From assembly GCA_018434685.1 (NCBI GenBank), contig JAHDOV010000002.1, forward strand, positions 62,001 through 126,000: DNA of 64,000 nucleotides, given 5' to 3'. Positions 26,785 to 33,682 of this stretch are shown piece after piece. The translations under genes and the position numbers were made by a program. Source of the stretch: Deltaproteobacteria bacterium (GTDB taxonomy: Bacteria > Desulfobacterota > Desulfomonilia > UBA1062). The notes under the pieces were generated by a model. That model saw only the letters and a list, made by a program, of their open reading frames with translations, did no database searches and was not told the DNA's origin. Numbering within the stretch: position 1 is the stretch's first letter; every line of letters begins with the position of its first letter.

Positions 26785-27234
26785 TCAGTAGGGACGCCCC
26801 CAGATAGTCCCGTCGTCGATCCCCATAGAGGAGGGGAAATTCTTCTCGACGGGCTGGAGGCCTGCATCCTCGAGCCCGCAACGCTCGAGCACAACCTTGC
26901 CCTTGTCCATCTTGACCCTCACCGAACAGGGTCTGAATTTGCCTTTCTCGGTCAGGGCCTCGGACCCGGGTTCATACCTCTCGATATTGACCAGATATTC
27001 ATCCCCTCCAACCGGCTCGATCTCTCCGGTCTCCAGCCCCACTTTTCCGAGTTCATCCGAGATGTATCGCTGCGGGTCTGCCACCTCCCCGGCCGGTGCT
27101 GCCGGGCCTCCGGATTCTTCTCCCTGGACCGGGGCCTGCTCCTGTCCGTGGAGGGCATTGCCGGCAGGCCACAGGGGTACGAACAAAAACGACATCAACG
27201 CAACAGCAACCAGAGCCGTCACCCGTTTGTCCAT
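26785..27234 (-). CDS. Secreted hypothetical protein
   Basis: A 149-residue protein with an N-terminal signal peptide (residues 4-26, VTALVAVALMSFLFVPLWPA). A Gly/Pro/Glu-rich linker (about 33-53) precedes a compact C-terminal region with two cysteines (PCSVRV and ERCGLED) that may form a disulfide. No family is recognised. The start at 27234 was chosen for GGGAGG upstream; a longer in-frame start lacks a ribosome-binding site and would bury the signal peptide. It lies between the cDPG-synthetase-like gene and the divergent CYTH gene. Function unknown. Confidence 0.65.
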   Translation of the reverse strand: MDKRVTALVAVALMSFLFVPLWPAGNALHGQEQAPVQGEESGGPAAPAGEVADPQRYISDELGKVGLETGEIEPVGGDEYLVNIERYEPGSEALTEKGKFRPCSVRVKMDKGKVVLERCGLEDAGLQPVEKNFPSSMGIDDGTIWGRPY

Positions 27235-27414
27235 CGCGACACCTCCCTGCCCGGCACTGAACGCAGCCGTCATCTCCGGACAGCTCTATATATAGTAATA
27301 GCAAACACCCGACAAGTCCACCGGTACTATCAACACCCAAGCAGTCACGCTTCAGGCTACTCCACCATTGCATTTACCGGTTTTTGCTGCAATACTCAGG
27401 GATCGAGGTGCCCT

Positions 27415-28191
27415 GTGAAGAAAGAGGTGGAGACAACGCTCCTGGTGGTTTCAGCCAATCCCGGCCCGGTTATGGATCATCTTGCCGCACTTGATCGTAT
27501 CGGGGCGTATGAGCTGCTCCCGGCTGGCTCGACCATCATACACGACCGGTATTACGACACCCCGGAGAGATCATTCCTGGACAGGGCGATCGCTCTGCGC
27601 CTCAGGCGGACCGGCGACTCATACCTGCTGTGCATGAAGGGCCATGAGCGACTCCATGAATGCGGCGGGGTCGAGCGGGACGAATTCGAGGAGCCATGGT
27701 CCGAAGAGACCCTTGAGACCATTATCCGCGTCGTTGGCTTCTGTCCCGGTGATAGTCGGGCAGCCGCTGCGGGAGCAGGCCCTGAACAGGCCCTTGACCG
27801 GTTGGGCCTGCAGGTCATCCAGGACAGGCAGACCACCAGGATTATCCGGGACATCGTGGACTCGCAGGAACCCGCCCGGATTGCCTGTGCGGAAATGGCC
27901 CTCGATACGGTGGACTACCTCTTCGGCCCCAGGGCATTCAGGCACTTCGAGCTGGAGATCGAGGCAAAGGGCTGTGAGCGTGCAGCTCATATCCGGGACA
28001 TTACCGCCCTGTTCGAGGCCGCTTTCCCGGGCGTACTGCAAAGATGGCACCACAACAAACTCATAACAGGCCTTGCGATCGAGGCCCTCTCGAGCCGTGG
28101 GGAACTCCCCGCATGTGGCGGGTGTCCCGATCTCCTCCTCCCGGTCCACTACGCAAGGATCGACGCGTTCATCTCCCGGTTGCGGGACTGA
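27415..28191 (+). CDS. CYTH-domain protein (triphosphate tunnel enzyme-like)
   Basis: A 258-residue protein of the CYTH superfamily (class IV adenylate cyclase, thiamine triphosphatase, tripolyphosphatase). The N-terminus KKEVETTLLV matches the ExExK signature except that the Lys is Thr. Tunnel-strand motifs follow: HDRYYDTPERSFLDRAIALRLRR, YLLCMKGHERL and FELEIEAKG, supplying the Arg/Lys/Glu residues that bind triphosphate and metal. There is no CHAD domain. The GTG at 27415 was chosen because the fold begins there and GAGG lies just upstream; the frame is open much further upstream without protein-like content. Substrate not predictable. Confidence 0.75.
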   Translation: MKKEVETTLLVVSANPGPVMDHLAALDRIGAYELLPAGSTIIHDRYYDTPERSFLDRAIALRLRRTGDSYLLCMKGHERLHECGGVERDEFEEPWSEETLETIIRVVGFCPGDSRAAAAGAGPEQALDRLGLQVIQDRQTTRIIRDIVDSQEPARIACAEMALDTVDYLFGPRAFRHFELEIEAKGCERAAHIRDITALFEAAFPGVLQRWHHNKLITGLAIEALSSRGELPACGGCPDLLLPVHYARIDAFISRLRD

Positions 28192-28219
28192 CAGAAGTCG
28201 CTGCCGCTGCGCACGCCTG

Positions 28220-29629
28220 TCATGCAAAGCGGATCCCCTTCCACCTCCCCGAGCGGAACCGGTATGCCATGAGGAGCCCCTGAAAGGCCATGGATGTGAC
28301 CATGGCCGTCCAGACCCCCATCGCGCCGAGGCCGAGTATGACGGCGAGAAAGAAGGCCAGGGGCAATCGGATCATCCACATGCAGATGATGATCACCCAC
28401 ATGCTCCCCCTGGTATCCCCCGCACCCTGGAGGGCCCCGCTGAGGACGAGACTGTAGGCCATGAAGGGCTCAGAGAACATGTTCACCCGAAGATACCGCG
28501 CCGTCTCGGCCAGCACGGCAGGGTCCCGGGTCAGCAGGGAGGCGAACGACTCGGCCCGGATAAAGATGACGCAGGCCATGGCGCTCAGGATGATCGCAGC
28601 AATCTGCGCGATCTTCCAGCCGATCTGTGCTGCCCTCTCGGGATTGCCGGCCCCGAGATTCTGCCCCACAAGAACCGAAGCCGCCATGTTCATGGCAAAG
28701 GCAGGCAGAAAGATTATTGCCTCGAGACGCAACCCGTTGGTAATCGACGCGATGGCCACGATGCTCTGTTCCCCGAGACGGGACAGGATGTTGTAGAGCA
28801 CGATGCTCCCCGCACTCCATGCCACCTGCAGCAGCCCCGCCGGCCATCCGATCTTCGCAATCCGCTCGATGGTCCGACGCACGGGCTTGAACAGACCCAC
28901 GAACAGTTTTCTCCAGTCGCTGAAAAAGAAGAATCCCAGGTTCACCGCCATGGCAACCGCCACAGAAATGGCCGTGGAAAGGGCTATGCCCGGATACCCC
29001 ATCTTCGGGAAGGGGCCTATGCCGAACACCAGGACAAAATCGCCGATGATGTTGAGCACGGAAAAGATCACCATGGTCACGAGCGGCTTTTTCACCTCTC
29101 CGCTGGCCCGGAAGATGCCGTTGGAGACGATCAGCACGTAATTGGGTCCGAGGGCGAAGGCATAGAGTATGAGAAACGTCTCGGCAATCCGGCGGATATC
29201 ATCAGGAAACCCTGCATACAGGACAATCCATTGGTGGAAGGCAAGCCCACCTGCCGTCAGAACCGCAGCCACAGCAAGGCTGAAGATGAGTGACTGCCTG
29301 GCGTTGTCAAGAGCCTGTTCGAAATCCCCGGCACCGATGGAGCGGGAGACCAGGGCAACCGTCCCGACACTGATGGCGTTGCCGACGATGATGAGCAGGA
29401 AATACAGCTGCGATATGAAGCCGATGGCAGCCTGTACCTTGGAATCGATGAGTCCTGCGACAAAGATATCCGTGAATCCCACCAGGAAGTTGAGGATCAT
29501 GATGATGAGCATGGGCCACGAGATCCTCCAGATGGTTCCCCAGAGATCCCCGGCAGTAAACGGGCCGGGGACCCCAGGCACCACGGGTGATCCCTTGACC
29601 GGCCTTCCTGCGCTCACATCTCCTGCCAT
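28220..29629 (-). CDS. MATE-family efflux transporter
   Basis: A 469-residue inner-membrane antiporter of the multidrug and toxic compound extrusion family, which exports cationic drugs or metabolites using Na+ or H+. About 12 hydrophobic segments are visible from residue 35 on. The two halves both start with the MATE pattern: WPMLIIMILNFLVGFTDIFV near 37 and GWPAGLLQVAWSAGSIVLYN near 257. The first 25 residues are a short hydrophilic lead. The ATG follows a GGGGGGTG stretch. No regulator sits beside it. Confidence 0.9.
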   Translation of the reverse strand: MAGDVSAGRPVKGSPVVPGVPGPFTAGDLWGTIWRISWPMLIIMILNFLVGFTDIFVAGLIDSKVQAAIGFISQLYFLLIIVGNAISVGTVALVSRSIGAGDFEQALDNARQSLIFSLAVAAVLTAGGLAFHQWIVLYAGFPDDIRRIAETFLILYAFALGPNYVLIVSNGIFRASGEVKKPLVTMVIFSVLNIIGDFVLVFGIGPFPKMGYPGIALSTAISVAVAMAVNLGFFFFSDWRKLFVGLFKPVRRTIERIAKIGWPAGLLQVAWSAGSIVLYNILSRLGEQSIVAIASITNGLRLEAIIFLPAFAMNMAASVLVGQNLGAGNPERAAQIGWKIAQIAAIILSAMACVIFIRAESFASLLTRDPAVLAETARYLRVNMFSEPFMAYSLVLSGALQGAGDTRGSMWVIIICMWMIRLPLAFFLAVILGLGAMGVWTAMVTSMAFQGLLMAYRFRSGRWKGIRFA

Positions 29630-29832
29630 GCACCCCCCTGTTCTCTTCTTATAGAGTCTCCAGGCGGCTAATCAAGATGAACTTGGGGTTTACGACAGAA
29701 GGTGTTGCAGTCAATGGGGATTGGGCCGATTATCACGCAGAGGCTGCGCCGCCATTCTCCTGCGGGCGTTCCCCTTCCTGTGATCTGCCAAGCCCGGTTC
29801 GACCCGTGTTTCTCTCCCGCCAGTGAGGCTGA

Positions 29833-30108
29833 TTACGATTCAGGCAGTGCCTTCCGGGCAAGCCGCATAACTTCCTCAAAGACATTCCTCATCTCTGATA
29901 GCTTGCCGGATATGAGCATGAAGAGGATCTCGAGTCGCACGAGGGGATCGATGGTGGTGCTCATGAGCTGGTCGATCTCGTCCTGGGTGGAACGCAGATG
30001 CGGATGCTCTGCCAGAAACCTGTTCCTCTGTTCCACCAGGGCTCGTACTTCAGGGCTTTCGTTGTGTTCACGAGATACGGTGTAGGTTTTCAACTCGTCG
30101 TAGAACAT
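29833..30108 (-). CDS. Small helical protein, possibly DUF3135 family
   Basis: A 91-residue soluble, mostly alpha-helical protein. The pattern MFYDELKTY ... LRSTQDEIDQLM ... DPLVRLEILFMLISGKLSEM resembles DUF3135 proteins, which have no known function. The ATG at 30108 was chosen; a TTG 12 codons upstream is possible but has no ribosome-binding site. It is divergent from the serine dehydratase gene. The DUF assignment is tentative. Confidence 0.5.
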   Translation of the reverse strand: MFYDELKTYTVSREHNESPEVRALVEQRNRFLAEHPHLRSTQDEIDQLMSTTIDPLVRLEILFMLISGKLSEMRNVFEEVMRLARKALPES

Positions 30109-30272
30109 TATACCATCTCTCTTCACATGGATTTTGTTCGTCAAGCCCGATCTTTTGCAGCATTACCGTGAAAGGACTATGACTGCCTGTATTATGAGCA
30201 AAGCCTGTGCCATCATATTATCTCACATATTCAGCTAGTTGCACGACAGTTCGAAAATTATCCCCTCCCAGG

Positions 30273-30304
30273 GGGTAATAAAATTACCCATAGTGGGTAT
30301 TTTT
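30273..30304 (+). promoter_or_regulatory. Two overlapping, mutually exclusive inverted repeats
   Basis: GGGTAAT-AAA-ATTACCC (30273-30289) and TACCCA-TAG-TGGGTA (30285-30299) share the bases TACCC, so only one hairpin can form at a time. The second is followed by five Ts (30300-30304). They lie directly upstream of a good sigma-70-like promoter for the serine dehydratase gene. They could be overlapping operators, or a terminator/antiterminator pair for read-through transcription. Confidence 0.45.
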
Positions 30305-30312
30305 GTTCCATG

Positions 30313-30341
30313 TTGACAATGATGTCACAATAAAACATTAT
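30313..30341 (+). promoter_or_regulatory. Predicted promoter of the serine dehydratase gene
   Basis: A perfect -35 TTGACA (30313-30318) is followed after 17 bases by CATTAT (30336-30341) as -10. The small inverted repeat TGACA-ATGA-TGTCA overlaps the -35 box and could bind a repressor. Confidence 0.5.
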
Positions 30342-30351
30342 ACAAATAGCT

Positions 30352-30378
30352 ATCATGTCAGTTCTTGTTCGACATGAT
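30352..30378 (+). promoter_or_regulatory. 8-bp inverted repeat in the serine dehydratase 5' leader
   Basis: ATCATGTC (30352-30359) and GACATGAT (30371-30378) are perfect reverse complements with an 11-base spacer. The site lies between the predicted -10 box and the ribosome-binding site, fitting either an operator or an RNA hairpin. Confidence 0.4.
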
Positions 30379-30401
30379 CCGTCTTTCGAGGTGGGACTGG
30401 T

Positions 30402-31646
30402 ATGGAATCTATTAGAGAACTCTTCCAGATAGGCAGAGGACCATCGAGCAGCCACACCATTGCCCCGTCCAGGGCAGCCAGATCCTTCCTGAAGAAATAT
30501 CCGCTCGCAGCACGATACCGGGTCAGGCTCTACGGAAGCCTTGCCGCAACCGGCAAGGGCCACTTCACCGATGTCGCCCTCATCGATGCCTTTGCCCCCT
30601 CTCCCGTGGAACTGGAATGGAACCCCGGTGAGGAACTGCCCCTCCACCCCAACGGCATGCGCTTCGAGGCCCTCGACAGCACCGGGGACGTACTCGGATC
30701 ATGGCAGGTCTACAGCGTGGGAGGGGGGTCGCTCCGGGAAGATGTGCCCGGAGAACCGGGGTATGTATACGACAAACACTCCCTGGAGGAGATCCTAAGA
30801 GAATGTGATCAGTCGGGCACCAGCCTGTGGGAGTACGTGGAGAAACGTGAAGGTGCCGGCATCTGGTCATTCCTCCAGGACGTGTGGCTCGCCATGACTG
30901 CCATGATAGACCGCGGCCTCAAGACAGAGGGAACACTGCCGGGGATTCTCAACCTCACGAGGAGGGCTCCCGCGGTATACCGCAAGGCCCTCATGTCAGG
31001 TCCCCACTTCAAACGGACCGGGATCATCTCTGCCTATGCCCTTTCAGCAGCCGAGGAGAATGCAACAGGCGCCGTGGTCGTGACTGCGCCCACGTGCGGA
31101 TCGTGCGGGGTGGTTCCCGCTGTCCTGCGGTATCTCAAGGAAACCATCGAGTGCAATGACGAGGTGATCGTACGCGCCCTTGCCACGAGCGGGCTGATCG
31201 GGAACCTCGTGAAAAAGAATGCCTCCATATCCGGGGCAGAGGTGGGATGCCAGGGGGAGATCGGCACTGCATGTGCCATGGCCTCAGGGGCTGCCGCGCA
31301 GCTCCTGGGAGGTACCTCGCGACAGGTCGAATATGCTGCGGAGATGGGCCTCGAACACCACCTGGGGCTCACGTGCGACCCGGTGGCAGGGCTCGTACAG
31401 ATCCCCTGCATCGAGCGCAACGCCATTGCAGCGGTCAGGGCGCTGGGCTGCGCCGATTTCGCCCTGCTGACCGATGCCTCCCACCGGATCTCCTTCGACG
31501 AGGTTGTCGCCGTGATGAACCAGACCGGACACGATCTGCCGAGCCTGTACCGGGAAACCTCTTCAGGGGGCCTTGCAAAGGCATTCAAGTTCCAGGACAC
31601 ACCCGGAATCCGGGGGAAAGAAACGGATTCCGGGAAAGAAAAATGA
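30402..31646 (+). CDS. sdaA: L-serine ammonia-lyase (Fe-S serine dehydratase)
   Basis: Deaminates L-serine to pyruvate and ammonia using an oxygen-sensitive [4Fe-4S] cluster. The single 414-residue chain contains the beta domain (about 1-130, starting IGRGPSSSHTIAPSRA) and the catalytic alpha domain (about 150-405). Cluster-ligand candidates are the cysteines in APTCGSCGV, VGCQGEIG, LTCDPVAG and QIPCIERN. The last 15 residues (GKETDSGKEK) are a charged tail. GAGGTGG precedes the ATG. The leader carries several inverted repeats, so the gene is probably regulated. It is likely catabolic, feeding pyruvate into anaerobic metabolism. Confidence 0.92.
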   Translation: MESIRELFQIGRGPSSSHTIAPSRAARSFLKKYPLAARYRVRLYGSLAATGKGHFTDVALIDAFAPSPVELEWNPGEELPLHPNGMRFEALDSTGDVLGSWQVYSVGGGSLREDVPGEPGYVYDKHSLEEILRECDQSGTSLWEYVEKREGAGIWSFLQDVWLAMTAMIDRGLKTEGTLPGILNLTRRAPAVYRKALMSGPHFKRTGIISAYALSAAEENATGAVVVTAPTCGSCGVVPAVLRYLKETIECNDEVIVRALATSGLIGNLVKKNASISGAEVGCQGEIGTACAMASGAAAQLLGGTSRQVEYAAEMGLEHHLGLTCDPVAGLVQIPCIERNAIAAVRALGCADFALLTDASHRISFDEVVAVMNQTGHDLPSLYRETSSGGLAKAFKFQDTPGIRGKETDSGKEK

Positions 31647-31655
31647 ATGAGGCTG

Positions 31656-31761
31656 AAACCCTTAATGCTCAACGACCCGGAGGCCTGAACCAGGGCGGAT
31701 CGAGCATTTTTAACACGAAGGGTTTTTCCTTTCGAGGATATTAAACCCCTGCTGCGGGGTT
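31656..31761 (+). terminator. Composite hairpins after the serine dehydratase gene
   Basis: AAACCCTTAATGCTC (31656-31670) pairs with GAGCATT (31702-31708) and AAGGGTTT (31718-31725), giving a long stem with an internal bulge followed by a short T-rich run. A second perfect hairpin, AACCCC-TGCTGC-GGGGTT, spans 31744-31761. Together they probably end the upstream transcript, though neither is a textbook intrinsic terminator. Confidence 0.4.
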
Positions 31762-31814
31762 CCGGATGGCACCCCGGGGATTCTCGAGAGGAGCATTGAA
31801 TCAGGGGGGTTACT

Positions 31815-32087
31815 ATGCCAGGCAAGTATGAACCATTTGAACATTTTATGCGAACGACGCCTCATCTCGTTACAACCCTGACCTTGAGCTTCGATCAGAT
31901 CGAGCTGATCATCCGGTCGGATCTGCCCAGGTCTGCCCTGACCTACCGTCAGTGGTGGGCAAACCAGCGTTGCCGCGTTCACGCTCCGCAGTCAAAGGCG
32001 TGGATGGATGCGGGTTTCAAGGTCGACCAGCTGCACCTGTCATCGCGGTTCGTCCGGTTTTCCCGCTCGGCCGGCCTGTTCAGCTAG
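31815..32087 (+). CDS. Small DUF7662-like protein
   Basis: A 90-residue protein starting MPGKYEPFEHFM, with SFDQIELIIRSDLPRSALTYRQWWANQ and AWMDAGFKVDQL. This pattern (MPxKYxPL, F-x-x-IE-x-I, LP-x-SA, WW-N, AW-x-xGW-V) is that of DUF7662-type domains, small modules of unknown function that sometimes occur in nuclease or mobile contexts. The lysine/arginine balance is basic and there is no signal peptide. GGGGGGT lies before the ATG. No partner nuclease is nearby. The family call is from memory of its pattern. Confidence 0.6.
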   Translation: MPGKYEPFEHFMRTTPHLVTTLTLSFDQIELIIRSDLPRSALTYRQWWANQRCRVHAPQSKAWMDAGFKVDQLHLSSRFVRFSRSAGLFS

Positions 32088-32166
32088 AAGCGGGCAACAC
32101 AAACGGGGTTGCAGCAGATAACAGGAGGGATGTACCCTTGAACGTGAGGTCAAAGGGGAAAGGATA

Positions 32167-32856
32167 ATGACCGGAGAGAACACTCTGATTGTCCCTGCGC
32201 CGTGGGCGCTTATGGGAACAGGATACATCGTCCTGCTGAAGTTGACGCAGTCGTTTGTCGAGCATCAGGGATTTGTCCCGGAACCGCTTAAGGGGTCCTT
32301 CCGGGGCGGCCTGGCAACCGTCATGTATGTGGACTACACCTACTCGGATGCCGGGCCCTACCGCGAGCTCCTGTTCATACCCGGCATGTTCGGTTTCACT
32401 GCGGGCAACCGCTTCTCCATCACCAAGATCTACGTCTCCACCATGAAGAGCGTGGTGAGTGGACAGGACAACTGGGGCATCCCGAAGGAGCTCGCAAGCT
32501 TCCAGGCCGAACAACAAGGCCCGTCGACTGAGCGCATCCGCCTCGGCAATGGCACGGCAGGAGCCGAGCTCTCCTTTCGGTGGTGGCCGGTCCGACTTCC
32601 CGTGACCACCGCCCTTGTCCCGCCTGCCTGGCGAACGCTGGCCCAGCACCAGAGAGACAGGACCTGTCTCACGACGATCAGGGCCCGGGGCTCGGTCTAC
32701 CCGGCACGGCTCCTGGATGCACGCATCGATGCCGGGTTCTTCCCGGACTTTACCCAGGGTTGCATCCTGGCCGTGTTCAAGGTAATGAACTTCTTCATGG
32801 TTTTCCCACCAGCACAGTACCTGGCCATACCCGGATCGAATCACCCGGGGGCATAA
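32167..32856 (+). CDS. Acetoacetate decarboxylase-family protein
   Basis: A 229-residue member of the ADC-like superfamily (acetoacetate decarboxylases and related aldolase-dehydratases or lyases that use a Schiff-base Lys). Visible family patterns are PYRELLFIPGMF, ITKIYVSTMKSVVSGQDNWGIPKELASF and the C-terminal FKVMNFFMVFPPAQYL. The Lys in GIPKELA is a candidate for the conserved ADC Lys. Substitutions elsewhere argue for a divergent member acting on a substrate other than acetoacetate. AAAGGGGAAAGG precedes the ATG. It starts an operon with the PhzF gene (16 bp) and penicillin-acylase gene (30 bp). Confidence 0.72.
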   Translation: MTGENTLIVPAPWALMGTGYIVLLKLTQSFVEHQGFVPEPLKGSFRGGLATVMYVDYTYSDAGPYRELLFIPGMFGFTAGNRFSITKIYVSTMKSVVSGQDNWGIPKELASFQAEQQGPSTERIRLGNGTAGAELSFRWWPVRLPVTTALVPPAWRTLAQHQRDRTCLTTIRARGSVYPARLLDARIDAGFFPDFTQGCILAVFKVMNFFMVFPPAQYLAIPGSNHPGA

Positions 32857-32872
32857 AGAAAGGAGATCTTCC

Positions 32873-33652
32873 ATGAACATACCGCTCTACCAGATCGATG
32901 CATTCACAGAGAAGGTATTCTCGGGCAATCCCGCTGCCGTGTGTCCGCTCGATGCGTGGCTCGAGGATCCGGTCCTCCAGTCCATAGCCCAGGAAAACAA
33001 TCTCTCCGAGACCGCGTTTTTCGTGAAGGACGCTGCCGGCTACCAGATACGCTGGTTCACCCCTCTCGCCGAGGTTGACCTGTGCGGTCATGCCACCCTG
33101 GCCTCCGCCTTTGTCATCTTGACCTATCTCGACCCGACAGCCGGCAGGGTCGATTTCAGCTCCAGGAGCGGGCCCCTGAGCGTGGAACGGTCCCAGCGCA
33201 GGCTTGCCATGAACTTCCCCGCCCAGCCGCCGTCTCCCTGCGCCGTGCCGGACGACCTCATTGCGGGCCTCGGGATCGCCCCGTCGGCGGTCCTCTCTTC
33301 GAACGACTATTTTGCCCTCTTCGAGTCCGAAGACGATATCAGGCGCCTGAACCCCCGGATGGAGCTGCTGCGCAGGCTCGATCTGCGCGGGGTCATCGTG
33401 ACGGCCCCGGGCAGGACATCGGATTTTGTATCGCGTTTTTTCGCCCCGAAGCTCGGCGTGGACGAAGACCCGGTAACCGGCTCGGCCCACAGCGCACTCA
33501 TACCCTTCTGGGCAACAAGGCTGAACAGGAAGACACTCCACGCCCGTCAGCTTTCCAGGCGGGGCGGTGAGCTCTTCTGCAGGGAACTCGGAGACCGGGT
33601 GGAGATCGCCGGGTCTGCCGTGACATACTTAAAGGGCACCATCGAGCTGTAG
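32873..33652 (+). CDS. PhzF-family isomerase
   Basis: A 259-residue protein of the PhzF/DAP-epimerase-like fold, named after the phenazine-biosynthesis isomerase. The N-terminus has the family signature PLYQIDAFTEKVFSGNPAAV; the conserved catalytic Glu is in NNLSETAFF (around residue 46). Then come TPLAEVDLCGHATLASA and the C-terminal DEDPVTGSAHSALIPFW. Two symmetric half-domains are visible. Bacterial PhzF proteins are mostly of unknown substrate. No other phenazine genes are here. Middle gene of the ADC-like/PhzF/acylase operon, AAAGGAG upstream. Confidence 0.88.
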   Translation: MNIPLYQIDAFTEKVFSGNPAAVCPLDAWLEDPVLQSIAQENNLSETAFFVKDAAGYQIRWFTPLAEVDLCGHATLASAFVILTYLDPTAGRVDFSSRSGPLSVERSQRRLAMNFPAQPPSPCAVPDDLIAGLGIAPSAVLSSNDYFALFESEDDIRRLNPRMELLRRLDLRGVIVTAPGRTSDFVSRFFAPKLGVDEDPVTGSAHSALIPFWATRLNRKTLHARQLSRRGGELFCRELGDRVEIAGSAVTYLKGTIEL

Positions 33653-33682
33653 GAACACCCACAGGGTGACGGGGAGCAAGCC

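Noticed and set aside
26365-27414. Extended N-terminus of the CYTH frame
   Set aside because: The plus frame is open for another 350 codons, but it is antisense to the GTPase and secreted-protein genes and shows no domain; the CYTH fold begins at the GTG at 27415.
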